Shown: piece after piece, positions 29,999-36,198 of the stretch
How positions within the stretch are numbered: position 1 is the first letter of the stretch
Layout: each line of letters opens with the position of its first letter
Virus record (IMG/VR): IMGVR_UViG_3300025655_000109
Location: 1-37,966 of that record
DNA: 37,966 nucleotides
Source of the DNA: a virus
Reading direction: 5' to 3' (one strand)
Made by a program: the position numbers and the translations under genes
The notes under the pieces: generated by a model
The model's database searches: none
What the model was told of the DNA's origin: nothing
What the model saw: the letters and a program-made list of their open reading frames with translations, nothing else

Positions 29999-30244
29999 TC
30001 ACTTCGATTTGCAGTAGTCTGACCAGCTCCCAGTGCCAGGCAACGGTACCCAGTGCGTTGGCCTTATCGGTCGCGGTGGGCGATAGCCGACATATGACGT
30101 AAACCCGTCTTTTATCCTGATCCTGCACGGCCACCAGCCATGTTGCGGTTCCCACGCCGCTGGGAAATACGTCCCATCCTCACCCTCTGAGATCAGGACA
30201 ACAGCGCAATCGTCCGGCTTCGACGCTATCGGCAGCGGCTTCAT
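29999..30244 (-). CDS. Small protein, 81 residues, DUF551-like tail
   Basis: The protein starts MKPLPIASKPDDCAVVLIS. It ends with PIRPTHWVPLPGTGSWSDY, similar to the end of DUF551 phage proteins (HWMPLP). The role of that family is unknown. The ATG overlaps the upstream stop (ATGA), part of a chain of overlapping genes from 30.2 to 32.5 kb. Confidence 0.6.
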   Translation of the reverse strand: MKPLPIASKPDDCAVVLISEGEDGTYFPAAWEPQHGWWPCRIRIKDGFTSYVGYRPPRPIRPTHWVPLPGTGSWSDYCKSK

Positions 30245-30387
30245 TTAGATTTGGTCCGCCATGCCTTTTCCTCCCTGGTTGCCTTGGCGTGCTTGCCCTT
30301 GCGCAACGGCGCCGGCGTCTTGTCAGACTTGGACAGCGCGCCGTCCTTCAGCTTGTAGCCGTCAATCCGTATGCCCTTGAGTTTCAT
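30241..30387 (-). CDS. Small basic protein, 48 residues
   Basis: The protein starts MKLKGIRIDGYKLKDGALSK and is Lys/Arg-rich throughout (KGKHAKATREEKAWRTKSK). Its stop overlaps the start at 30244, and its ATG (30387) overlaps the stop of the 27-residue gene. It may bind nucleic acid. No domain is recognised. Confidence 0.55.
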   Translation of the reverse strand: MKLKGIRIDGYKLKDGALSKSDKTPAPLRKGKHAKATREEKAWRTKSK

Positions 30388-30467
30388 TGCGTCGACGCCT
30401 TCTTGGCTTGAGCCTCTGCAATCTTCCGGTCAACCGCCTTTGCGATGGCTAGCAATGTCGAGGTCAT
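30384..30467 (-). CDS. Tiny protein, 27 residues
   Basis: The product is MTSTLLAIAKAVDRKIAEAQ plus seven residues, a single amphipathic helix. The ATG at 30467 overlaps the stop of the zinc gene (ATGA), and AAGGG lies directly upstream. Coupled overlaps on both sides make it likely to be translated, though it is below usual size cut-offs. A longer frame starting at 30611 is a shadow. Confidence 0.45.
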   Translation of the reverse strand: MTSTLLAIAKAVDRKIAEAQAKKASTQ

Positions 30468-30760
30468 CCCTTCGGTTCCCACTTTTTGCAGGCCGGGCTT
30501 CGTGCGTAAACGTCTGTTTTGCTGCCACCCGTCCAGTTCGCCCGCATCAGCCCGCACTTTAGATATACTTTCGCCAATTGATTCCGCACCAGATGTCGGC
30601 ACGTCCGGCACGTTTCACCATCCGGCCCAGTTCCTGGCGTCCAAGCGTATCCCTGCCGATTCTTTGACTGCGCGCGGCGCTGCAACCGCTTGCGATCTGC
30701 GTCGGAAAGCGCGCTTGCATTGGGGTCAAGTATCTGGCCGAAAAGACCCGTTTCTGTCAT
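30464..30760 (-). CDS. Small zinc-binding protein, 98 residues
   Basis: The protein starts MTETGLFGQILDPNASA and has a four-cysteine site: CRTC (ETCRTCRHLV), KCGL and ACKKWE. It has the character of small zinc proteins that follow phage replication genes. GGAGG is upstream of ATG 30760, which overlaps the preceding stop. Confidence 0.65.
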   Translation of the reverse strand: MTETGLFGQILDPNASALSDADRKRLQRRAQSKNRQGYAWTPGTGPDGETCRTCRHLVRNQLAKVYLKCGLMRANWTGGSKTDVYARSPACKKWEPKG

Positions 30761-30960
30761 CCTGCGGCCTCCTTCATCCACCGGGGACACTCGTCGCCTT
30801 CCAATCTGACTGACTGGTCAGAGCGTGGGCTTTTTGGATTACGGCACTTCAGCTCTGTACCGTGCGATCTTGCCCACGCGCAATTCCCGCATGCCTTCCC
30901 TGTAACCACTTTGCGCCGATAACAGATTATGTCAGCCTTGATGCGTGCAAGAGCGCTCAT
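30757..30960 (-). CDS. Small zinc-binding protein, 67 residues
   Basis: The protein starts MSALARIKADIICYRRKVV and has CGNCAWARSHG, LKCRNP and DECPRWM, a four-cysteine zinc ribbon. The ATG at 30960 overlaps the stop of the 43-residue gene (ATGA). It is similar in plan to the next zinc gene, so the two may be distant duplicates. Confidence 0.6.
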   Translation of the reverse strand: MSALARIKADIICYRRKVVTGKACGNCAWARSHGTELKCRNPKSPRSDQSVRLEGDECPRWMKEAAG

Positions 30961-31088
30961 TCCGGCACCCCCTCTTTGGGCCACACGAGCACAACCGTCC
31001 GACCCTCTTGCGTTTGCACCCGCCAGCCTTTGGCCGTGTACTCACTGACCATCGAGGCGGGAACACGCTTTGTCCATCGCCAATTCAT
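30957..31088 (-). CDS. Small protein, 43 residues
   Basis: The protein starts MNWRWTKRVPASMVSEYTAK and ends in VVLVWPKEGVPE. It is beta-rich and basic in its first half. The ATG at 31088 overlaps the helicase stop (ATGA), and its stop overlaps the following gene. It is probably a small replication or regulatory accessory of unknown role. Confidence 0.5.
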   Translation of the reverse strand: MNWRWTKRVPASMVSEYTAKGWRVQTQEGRTVVLVWPKEGVPE

Positions 31089-32485
31089 CGTGCCAGATCC
31101 CTGATTGCGTTCGAGCCCATGTCACACCACACCGTTACCGTGCGCGGTTCGCCGTTCCTGTTCTTCGCTATGACCAGTTCAAGCATGTTCTGGTACGCCT
31201 GCAACTTTGCTTCGCGGTCGCACTCTGCCTGTGATCCAGGCTCATGCCTCAACCGCTCCAGATAATATGCTTCGCGGTAGCAGAACAACACAACATCAGC
31301 ATCTTGCTCCAGAGATCCACTGTCGCGAAGGTCCGATAGCGTGGGCCTCTTGTTCTCGCGTCCTTCCGTACCGCGATTAAGCTGGCACAGCAGCATGACG
31401 GCCAGATCCTGTTCCTTCGCGACCTGCTTGATTGCGGCACTGATCTCCGTCACCTCGTTGACACGGCTGCCGCGATAACGATCCGGCGGCTTCACGAAGC
31501 CCAGGTGGTCGATCACAACCAACCCGAGCTTCACGCCGTCCCGTGCCATCTGTTCCTTGACCGCTCGCACCCGCGCTCCGATCTCGGCAACCGACAGCCC
31601 TTGCCTGTCCTCGATCAACAGCGGCAATTGTCTGTATGCCTGCGAAGCGTCATGCAGATAGCTGACGTGACGTGCGTCCACCTTGCGGCCGATGATCTCG
31701 TTGTAGGCAATCCGCCTGTCACCAGCATACGCGATATCAGCAAGCGCCCTGGCAACGACATGCTTGGCCGGCATCTCCAGCGACAGGAACAGCACGCCAT
31801 GCCCCGCCTTGGCCGTGCGCAGCATCATCGATAGCGCGGCAGTGGTTTTGCCCATCGAGGGGCGACCAGCGAGGATGATGTACTGCTGCCGCTGCCAACC
31901 GCCGACTAGCGCAGCATCCATTGACTTCAACCCGGTCGGGATTGAGTCGTCGCAATGCTCCGATGACAAATCGCTCAGCACGTCGACAAGTCCCTGGCCG
32001 ATAGACACCGACACGCCCGGGTCTATTCTGGCAACGGACAAAATTTCATCCAACGCCGCCACGGCCTCGTCAGCCATGCCCGCTACGGTTGCTTCCGGCA
32101 ACCCAGCCCACCGGACGAGATCCGTCCCGAGCCCGAACAACTTTCGACGAATCGCCATTTCCCGCACAGTCAACGCATACGCTGGCGCATCGCGAAGGCT
32201 CGGCACCGCCTCAACCAACCGGGCCACATAATCCGCAAACGTCAGCTTAGGGTTGATCGGCTCCCAATCGGACACATAACGGCGCAGCGTGAGCGGTGAG
32301 GCTATCTGCCCTTCGCCGTACATCGTCCGCATAATGCCAAACAACCGGGCATGCGCATCGTCGCTGAAGTCTGCCGGCTCGATTGGCGGGATGCGGTCAA
32401 GCGTGCTGTTGTCGAGCAGGATTGCTCCGAGCAACGCCTGCTCAACGTCAACGCAATCGGGGATCTGAGGGTATCCGTCCAGCAT
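31085..32485 (-). CDS. dnaB: Replicative DNA helicase, DnaB family
   Basis: The 466-residue protein has a DnaB N-domain (VEQALLGAILLDNSTLDRIPP), a linker and a RecA-like core with Walker A GRPSMGKT (207-214), VLFLSLEMP, a Walker B LGLVVIDHLG, VAKEQDLAVMLLCQLNR and the C-terminal DLRDSGSLEQDADVV. It unwinds DNA ahead of the replication fork as a hexamer. The neighbouring initiator-like gene at 32489 with repeats suggests they act together at an origin. Confidence 0.93.
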   Translation of the reverse strand: MLDGYPQIPDCVDVEQALLGAILLDNSTLDRIPPIEPADFSDDAHARLFGIMRTMYGEGQIASPLTLRRYVSDWEPINPKLTFADYVARLVEAVPSLRDAPAYALTVREMAIRRKLFGLGTDLVRWAGLPEATVAGMADEAVAALDEILSVARIDPGVSVSIGQGLVDVLSDLSSEHCDDSIPTGLKSMDAALVGGWQRQQYIILAGRPSMGKTTAALSMMLRTAKAGHGVLFLSLEMPAKHVVARALADIAYAGDRRIAYNEIIGRKVDARHVSYLHDASQAYRQLPLLIEDRQGLSVAEIGARVRAVKEQMARDGVKLGLVVIDHLGFVKPPDRYRGSRVNEVTEISAAIKQVAKEQDLAVMLLCQLNRGTEGRENKRPTLSDLRDSGSLEQDADVVLFCYREAYYLERLRHEPGSQAECDREAKLQAYQNMLELVIAKNRNGEPRTVTVWCDMGSNAIRDLAR

Positions 32486-32488
32486 GGA

Positions 32489-33193
32489 TCACCTCCACTC
32501 GTCGAGAACGGGGACGAGCGGCTTGTCGGGTAGCGGGGCGGTGTAGTGGCCTTCGAGGGTATCCGGCGGCGGCTTGTTGCGCGGGTTGGATTTCACGGCT
32601 GCCGAATACCTGGCATCCTGGTCACGGCGTTGACTGGCTTGGCGAGCGAGTTGACTTTCGACCTGGGCCCGGATCGGGCGGCGGCTGTTCGGCTGGACGG
32701 AGACCTGCAACAAGGCAAGGCTCAGGCGTTCAACGTCCCCTCCGAATTGTTCAAGCCAGAATTGCCGAACGCCGTTGACGAGGGTAACACGGCCGTTCGC
32801 GTCGAGCTCGACACCTTCCGAGTTGTGCGGATCGTCAAAGCCCCCTTGGGGGGTTAGGGGGGAATCTTTCTTAGTAATAACTATCTCCGAAGGAGATTCC
32901 TTATACGCGCGCGCGAGGGGCGCATTCAGTTGCGCGCATTCAGTTGCGTTTGGCGCAACCTGCTGCGCTTTAGGCGCATTGTATTGCGCATGCGCATTCA
33001 GTTGCGCGCATTCAGTTGCGCGTCTGGCGCATTGTATTGCGCGAACCTTGACCCCGATGATGTCCGCTAGTGTTTTGTTGTCGGTGATACCAGAGGCAAT
33101 GAGAACCGCAATAAGCTTCGCCGTAGGCGTGCCTTGTGTATTTCTCGCGAGTTCAACAAGATTTGCCTTGCAGTTGTCACAGTTGTTTGGCAT
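32489..33193 (-). CDS. Replication initiator-like protein with HTH and Cys pair
   Basis: The 234-residue protein starts MPNNCDNCKANLVELAR and has an N-terminal HTH-like region (SGITDNKTLADIIGVKVRAI). A C-terminal segment typical of initiator proteins that precede phage DnaB genes contains VRQFWLEQFGGDVERLSLAL and SVQPNSRRPIRAQVESQL. The middle (about residues 51-92) consists of Ala/Asn/Gln/Cys repeats because the DNA there is a cluster of dyad repeats. This parallels the lambda O gene, whose coding region carries the origin. GAGG lies upstream of ATG 33193. Confidence 0.7.
   Translation of the reverse strand: MPNNCDNCKANLVELARNTQGTPTAKLIAVLIASGITDNKTLADIIGVKVRAIQCARRATECAQLNAHAQYNAPKAQQVAPNATECAQLNAPLARAYKESPSEIVITKKDSPLTPQGGFDDPHNSEGVELDANGRVTLVNGVRQFWLEQFGGDVERLSLALLQVSVQPNSRRPIRAQVESQLARQASQRRDQDARYSAAVKSNPRNKPPPDTLEGHYTAPLPDKPLVPVLDEWR
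32861..33042. other. Predicted replication origin inside initiator gene
   Basis: The dyad cluster (32920-33042) has an AT-richer stretch on its left side (32861-32905: GGAATCT...TTAGTAATAA...AGATTCC), which is bounded by a 7-base inverted repeat (32861-32867 with 32894-32900) and contains ATCTCC-GAA-GGAGAT. In lambda the iterons in gene O are followed by an AT-rich unwinding region in the same way. The assignment rests on this parallel and position. Confidence 0.6.
32920..33042. repeat. Cluster of seven GCGCA-N6-TGCG(C/T) dyads
   Basis: Dyads begin at 32920, 32934, 32953, 32974, 32992, 33006 and 33027. Four share the core TTCAGT, two share TTGTAT and one has ACCTGC; the copy at 32934 ends TGCGT. 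Starts are 14, 19, 21, 18, 14 and 21 bases apart. The set forms two similar halves. Each is a good binding site for a dimeric protein, presumably the initiator encoded by the same gene (inference). Confidence 0.8.
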
Positions 33194-33215
33194 ATTCTAC
33201 CTCGTTTATCTATTG

Positions 33216-33257
33216 AAGCCCCGCTAATGACTTCCCGGTCAGCGGGGCTTTTCTTTT
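33216..33257 (+). terminator. Terminator-like hairpin with U-tract on plus strand
   Basis: AAGCCCCGCT (33216-33225) pairs perfectly with AGCGGGGCTT (33241-33250), followed by TTCTTTT. It has the form of a rho-independent terminator for rightward transcription, but no rightward gene is visible just upstream. On the minus strand it would lie in the leader of the initiator gene, with a weak U-tract. It may stop antisense transcription or shape the leader. Confidence 0.55.
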
Positions 33258-33259
33258 GC

Positions 33260-33499
33260 CTACTCGCTCATTAGTTGACGCATCTTGTCGACCTCACCCC
33301 ACGCCAGCTCGGCTCGGACCTCATCAATCGTGGGATAGTCCATAGACCTGTTTGCCCCCATACTGACCTGAGTCGGACCTAACTTGTCCCGGCACGTCGT
33401 GCATATTTTGCGGAGCGGGCCAGCAGCCCAGAACTGCGCCGAGCAGATCTTGCAGCTGACGTGGTAGGGGCCTTGCGGGATTTTCTTCCTGCGTTTCAT
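33260..33499 (-). CDS. Small zinc-ribbon protein, 79 residues
   Basis: The protein starts MKRRKKIPQGPYHVSC and has two cysteine pairs, SCKICSAQFW and KICTTCRDKLG, a typical zinc ribbon, followed by a helical tail (IDEVRAELAWGEVDKMRQL). It overlaps the upstream gene by four bases. It is probably a DNA- or RNA-binding accessory in the early leftward operon. Confidence 0.65.
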   Translation of the reverse strand: MKRRKKIPQGPYHVSCKICSAQFWAAGPLRKICTTCRDKLGPTQVSMGANRSMDYPTIDEVRAELAWGEVDKMRQLMSE

Positions 33500-33690
33500 G
33501 CCGAGCCCTCCCAGACATCAGCGTAGTGAGCCTGGACGCCGGCTGCCGTGCGGATCAGAAACCATCCCTGCAAGGCCAGCGTGTGCAGCGTCGAAACGTC
33601 TGCTTTCATTCGATGCGGACCACGGATAATCCACACCGTTTCGGCTTGACCGTTGTTGCCAGAGACACACTGATTTGCTATACTGTCCAT
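33496..33690 (-). CDS. Small protein, 64 residues
   Basis: The protein starts MDSIANQCVSGNNGQAETVW, with IIRGPHRMKADVSTLHTL and GWFLIRTAAGVQAHYADVW. GGAGG lies ten bases upstream of ATG 33690. A longer frame into the region beyond is likely not coding, because several hairpins lie there. It has a compact alpha/beta appearance and no known domain. Confidence 0.6.
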   Translation of the reverse strand: MDSIANQCVSGNNGQAETVWIIRGPHRMKADVSTLHTLALQGWFLIRTAAGVQAHYADVWEGSA

Positions 33691-33718
33691 CGTAAGCGGC
33701 CTCCTACGCCGCGCGTCG

Positions 33719-33831
33719 GTGGCAGCATGCTGCACCATACAGCACCCACCAAACGGCCTGGCTCTCTCCCGAGCTGGGCCGTTATTTTGTCTGCCCTCGA
33801 AAGGATTGGCGGGACGCCAACAGCCCGCCAA
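33719..33831. other. Gene-free stretch with three strong inverted repeats
   Basis: No gene is supported between 33691 and 33975. It holds a near-palindrome around GCAGCATGCTGC (33722-33733), AACGGCC/GGCCGTT with an inner GCTC/GAGC (33752-33783, followed by ATTTTGT on the plus strand) and TTGGCGGG/CCCGCCAA (33806-33831). They may be leftward-leader structures, an attenuator or regulator sites. I see no strong promoter here. Confidence 0.4.
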
Positions 33832-33975
33832 GGTGCTACAGGAGGAAATGCTGCAGGAGGGCACCAGCAGCGGAGCGGGGACGGCCTAGGATCGAGGCCA
33901 CGACCTTGCGCAATGCGGCGCGCATGCCATCCCCACGCCGATGCCGGCGCGCTACTCAACGCTACTGACTTGATT

Positions 33976-34215
33976 TTACGCGGCGACGGCCGCGCGCACG
34001 TTTCCCCGTGCTGACCTCGGCGGCGGTCCGAAAATATCCGGCCGCATGTCGTGACGCGACACACCAGTCAATTCCTCGACGCGCAAGACATGATTGGCCG
34101 GCACGCGTCTCCATTTGCTGACCGCCGGCACAGACAAGCCGAGCTCATCAGCGAGCCAGGTCACGCTCGGGACCGCCTCAATAATACGTCTCATGGTGTC
34201 GTCGCGTTGGCTCAT
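33976..34215 (-). CDS. Cro/YdaS-type repressor, HTH protein
   Basis: The 79-residue protein starts MSQRDDTMRRIIEAVPSVTW and has an HTH (LADELGLSVPAVSKWRRVPANHVLRVEELTGV), close in size and pattern to YdaS/Cro-type proteins. AAGGTGA lies before ATG 34215. It is transcribed divergently from the early operon at 34385, with TTGACG-N5-TTAA operators between, so it probably autoregulates and represses early genes. Confidence 0.75.
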   Translation of the reverse strand: MSQRDDTMRRIIEAVPSVTWLADELGLSVPAVSKWRRVPANHVLRVEELTGVSRHDMRPDIFGPPPRSARGNVRAAVAA

Positions 34216-34236
34216 GCAAATCACCTTATAGCGTCT

Positions 34237-34251
34237 TTAACGCGCCGTCAA
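34237..34251 (-). promoter_or_regulatory. Operator / -35 region of repressor promoter
   Basis: On the minus strand this reads TTGACGGCGCGTTAA, the same TTGACG-N5-TTAA pattern as the two rightward operators. As a -35 box (34251-34246) it can pair with TATAAG after 15 bases or TAAGGT after 17. The latter would place the start of transcription almost on the ATG, giving a very short leader. Confidence 0.55.
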
Positions 34252-34273
34252 CGGCCATGTTGAGCGGGTCGGC

Positions 34274-34282
34274 TTATCCACA
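34274..34282 (+). promoter_or_regulatory. Consensus DnaA box
   Basis: TTATCCACA is an exact match to the strongest bacterial DnaA box and lies between the divergent early and repressor promoters. Host DnaA could influence the switch or provide a second replication site. It is a single box, so chance cannot be excluded. Confidence 0.55.
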
Positions 34283-34295
34283 GTATGAGCGCCGC

Positions 34296-34357
34296 GAACT
34301 ATTTTTTGACGACCAGTTAAAATAGTTCTTGACGGCAGCTTAACACCGGGTTAAGGT
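34296..34357 (+). promoter_or_regulatory. Early rightward promoter with operator pair
   Basis: Operators TTGACGACCAGTTAA (34306-34320) and TTGACGGCAGCTTAA (34329-34343) form a direct repeat 23 bases apart. The second TTGACG, a 17-base spacer and TAAGGT (34352-34357) make a promoter for the gene at 34385. GAACTATTTT (34296-34305) and AAAATAGTTC (34319-34328) form a perfect 10-bp inverted repeat around the first operator. Repressor binding would block early transcription (inference). Confidence 0.6.
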
Positions 34358-34384
34358 TCAACCATCAGCAGAGAGGAACACGAG

Positions 34385-34579
34385 ATGACCCGCATTGATG
34401 AAAACACATTTGCCGCCGCCTGCTACGACCAGAACAGCATCATAGACCTTGAAAAGGCGCTGGCCGATGGCCCGGACCAGACCGACATGCTGACGTGGGC
34501 TCTCACCGCCGATGAATGGCGCCAAGAGATCGAGTTGGCCATTGCCACGCTTCGCGAGGATGGGGCCAACGATGCCTGA
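34385..34579 (+). CDS. Small acidic early protein, 64 residues
   Basis: This is the first early gene. The product starts MTRIDENTFAAACYDQNSI and is acidic and helical (EKALADGPDQTDMLTWALTADEWRQEIELAIATL). GAGAGGA lies upstream of the ATG. No known domain is seen. It may be an early regulator or host takeover factor. Confidence 0.65.
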   Translation: MTRIDENTFAAACYDQNSIIDLEKALADGPDQTDMLTWALTADEWRQEIELAIATLREDGANDA

Positions 34580-34649
34580 ATGGTTCATCAATTTGATGAT
34601 AGCAGACGCAATCATTGGGCTGCTGTACCTGCTATGGCGCGACCGCTAA
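34572..34649 (+). CDS. Tiny membrane protein, 25 residues
   Basis: The product is MPEWFINLMIADAIIGLLYL plus five residues, a short hydrophobic helix with a basic end. The ATG lies inside the end of the previous gene, eight bases before its stop codon is complete, so the two may be coupled. It is small, and translation is uncertain. Confidence 0.4.
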   Translation: MPEWFINLMIADAIIGLLYLLWRDR

Positions 34650-34686
34650 ATCAACGCCACGCAGATACCTGATAGGAGGCCAACCA

Positions 34687-34944
34687 ATGTCCATCATGCG
34701 ATGCGAGCGCCATGCCCGCTCATACGATTCCGACTGGGACACAACATGCCCTGAATGTGCATCCGAGCCGCGCTACTACTGTGGCGATTGCGACCGCTAT
34801 GAAGATGATCCGATGTGGGTTGATCTAGAACAGTGCAGCTGTTGCGGCGAGTATATCACAGCAGAGGACGAGCCGAGCGACGGGCTGTCACCGCGCGAAC
34901 GCGCATGGCACAACTACGGTCTATCGCAGAAGGATTTTATCTAA
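34687..34944 (+). CDS. Zinc-finger protein, 85 residues, four Cys pairs
   Basis: The protein starts MSIMRCERHARSYDSDWDTT and shows CERH, CPEC, CGDC and CSCC, enough for two zinc sites (rubredoxin or ribbon type). A helical tail follows (SPRERAWHNYGL). AGGAGG lies upstream of ATG 34687. Its role is unknown; many early phage zinc proteins bind nucleic acids or host factors. Confidence 0.65.
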   Translation: MSIMRCERHARSYDSDWDTTCPECASEPRYYCGDCDRYEDDPMWVDLEQCSCCGEYITAEDEPSDGLSPRERAWHNYGLSQKDFI

Positions 34945-35156
34945 TGCAGATCACCGTTACGATTGACCGAGATGCCCACGTCACAGCCCACGACACGAGG
35001 CATGCTGCATACGTGACAGTCGAATGGGACGGCGTCGAGCTCCAGCTACTTGTCCGTGACCTTGATGCAGCACGTCAGCTTGCCGCATCGCTTGAATTGT
35101 GCAAACCGCGCGGCTGCTTCGTAGCCGATGTCGAAGCGGCCGAAGCGCGGTTCTGA
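34944..35156 (+). CDS. Small protein, 70 residues
   Basis: The protein starts MQITVTIDRDAHVTAHDTR, has a beta hairpin (AAYVTVEWDGVELQLLV) and a helix (DLDAARQLAASLEL). The ATG overlaps the previous stop (TAATG). No domain is recognised. It is followed by a structured RNA candidate. Confidence 0.6.
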   Translation: MQITVTIDRDAHVTAHDTRHAAYVTVEWDGVELQLLVRDLDAARQLAASLELCKPRGCFVADVEAAEARF

Positions 35157-35161
35157 AATTC

Positions 35162-35264
35162 CCGCCGACGTGATTTCTCCAGCGTCGGCGGCGGATACCG
35201 GGCCAGCTTTGGAGTGCTTAGCGTAACCGCTAGCACGCAATTGGCGGGGCAAGGCTGGCCCGGT
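35162..35264 (+). ncRNA. Strong structured RNA element between early genes
   Basis: Two stacked structures fill the gap. The first is CCGCCGACG/CGTCGGCGG (35162-35170 with 35183-35191, 12-base loop). The second is ACCGGGCCAGC/GCTGGCCCGGT (35197-35207 with 35254-35264), which encloses GTGCT(T)AGCG/CGCTAGCAC (35214-35223 with 35228-35236, 4-base loop, one bulge). No U-run follows, so it is not a terminator. It may be a 5' leader, a processing site or a small RNA. The outer core is shared with the mom leader hairpin. Confidence 0.55.
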
Positions 35265-35292
35265 TGTATCAATCAGTAAGCGGGGTAACACA

Positions 35293-35493
35293 ATGGCAAA
35301 GGCGGATCACAAACATCCACTCCCACGGTACGGTAACTTCAAAAAGCGGCACGATGATTACAACTGGGGCTACAGCGTTAAAAGGTGGGGCGGGAAAGAG
35401 CCCAAAACCAAGACATCATCATACATAGCCGGCTGGCTAGCTGCTGATGCTGAAGCGCGACGGCTCAAGAAAAGAGGCCGCGATCATGACTGA
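35293..35493 (+). CDS. Small basic protein, 66 residues
   Basis: The protein starts MAKADHKHPLPRYGNFKKRH and is Lys/Arg-rich with aromatic residues (DYNWGYSVKRWGGKEPKTK). It could bind nucleic acid. GGGG precedes the ATG. It follows the RNA element, so its translation may depend on that structure. Confidence 0.55.
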   Translation: MAKADHKHPLPRYGNFKKRHDDYNWGYSVKRWGGKEPKTKTSSYIAGWLAADAEARRLKKRGRDHD

Positions 35494-35662
35494 AACCGAG
35501 ATAGCCGGCTTGATCATGGCGACGATACTAGCGGCAATCTTTCTCGTCGGAATCGCGATAGACGCATGGGAGCGATGGCAGAGCCAGCAGAGATGGAGGC
35601 GCATACAGCGCTATCTCGACAATCGACGCGACCAACGCAGGTGGTGGGAAACTGGAGGCTAA
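35486..35662 (+). CDS. Small membrane protein, 58 residues, basic tail
   Basis: The protein starts MTETEIAGLIMATILAAIFL, one membrane helix, then a strongly basic Trp/Arg-rich tail (RWQSQQRWRRIQRYLDNRRDQRRWW). The start overlaps the previous gene. Its topology resembles small membrane-docking proteins. The function is unknown. Confidence 0.6.
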   Translation: MTETEIAGLIMATILAAIFLVGIAIDAWERWQSQQRWRRIQRYLDNRRDQRRWWETGG

Positions 35663-36013
35663 ATGAGCGCTCAACGATGGTGGCAGGCAGTGCCGCTAAC
35701 AGGCAAGCCCGAACAGGAAGCCGAAGTTGTAAGCATCCCCAATAGGGCAGTTAATGACGTATATCGGCGCATTCTCGACAAGCGTGGCAAAGCTGCCGCC
35801 ATCGATGGCCAGATTGGACACGCAATCGAAGCGTTCGAGGACCATCGCAAGCAGGTTGAAGAGCTCGTAGAGCGCCTGCACCGTGACAAGCAAAAGCTGC
35901 TCAAAGACATGCGAGACGATCAGGACATATGGCGCAGAATGTCTGTTGATTTAGGTGTGGATGTTGTTTGGCCAGTTGAGGAAACAGATGCACAGATTGA
36001 GCAGGAGGAATAG
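35663..36013 (+). CDS. Coiled-coil protein, 116 residues
   Basis: The protein starts MSAQRWWQAVPLTGKPEQEA and has a long helix (AFEDHRKQVEELVERLHRDKQKLLKDMRDDQDIWRRM) that could be a coiled coil, ending acidic (PVEETDAQIEQEE). It starts directly after the previous stop. No known domain is seen; it may be an assembly or replication accessory. Confidence 0.6.
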   Translation: MSAQRWWQAVPLTGKPEQEAEVVSIPNRAVNDVYRRILDKRGKAAAIDGQIGHAIEAFEDHRKQVEELVERLHRDKQKLLKDMRDDQDIWRRMSVDLGVDVVWPVEETDAQIEQEE

Positions 36014-36014
36014 T

Positions 36015-36131
36015 ATGCTAGCCATCATCGGCCTAGCGCTGATCGCTATAGGTGTTGCTTTATTCGTGCTGGCGATTGCAAGCGCTGCAACCGAATTGCC
36101 TTCATCCGTTGAGCATGGACGGCTCCGGTGA
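36015..36131 (+). CDS. Tiny membrane protein, 38 residues (complete copy)
   Basis: The product starts MLAIIGLALIAIGVALFVLA and has a short C-terminal tail, a single hydrophobic helix. AGGAGGA lies upstream of the ATG. Its end is repeated at 2-70 in the first copy, showing a shared sequence up to the variable hairpin. Nothing more about its role can be read. Confidence 0.6.
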   Translation: MLAIIGLALIAIGVALFVLAIASAATELPSSVEHGRLR

Positions 36132-36138
36132 TGGCAAC
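36062..36138 (+). repeat. Copy 2 of early-region repeat, shared with 1-77
   Basis: These 77 bases are identical to the start of the window. The two copies differ from the next base onward, in the stem of the hairpin and then in gene content. Both include the end of the tiny membrane gene. Confidence 0.9.
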
Positions 36139-36139
36139 C

Positions 36140-36169
36140 GCTGGCGGGCTTTGCGGGGGGCCCGCCAGC
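36140..36169 (+). promoter_or_regulatory. Leader hairpin upstream of SSB-like gene
   Basis: A perfect 10-bp stem GCTGGCGGGC/GCCCGCCAGC (36140-36149 with 36160-36169) has loop TTTGCGGGGG. The equivalent at 78-108 has a different but fully paired stem and the same loop core. Compensatory changes between copies show that the fold is selected. It sits 29 bases before the next ATG. Confidence 0.6.
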
Positions 36170-36198
36170 ACACCAATCAACAAACGAAAGGAACTCAC

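Noticed and set aside
33216-33257. Second iteron or origin element at 33.2 kb
   Set aside because: It is a single GC-rich hairpin with a U-tract and does not share the GCGCA dyads.
33526-34014. Rightward frame across the gap between early leftward genes
   Set aside because: It is antisense to supported genes and hairpins, with no sensible composition or start signal.
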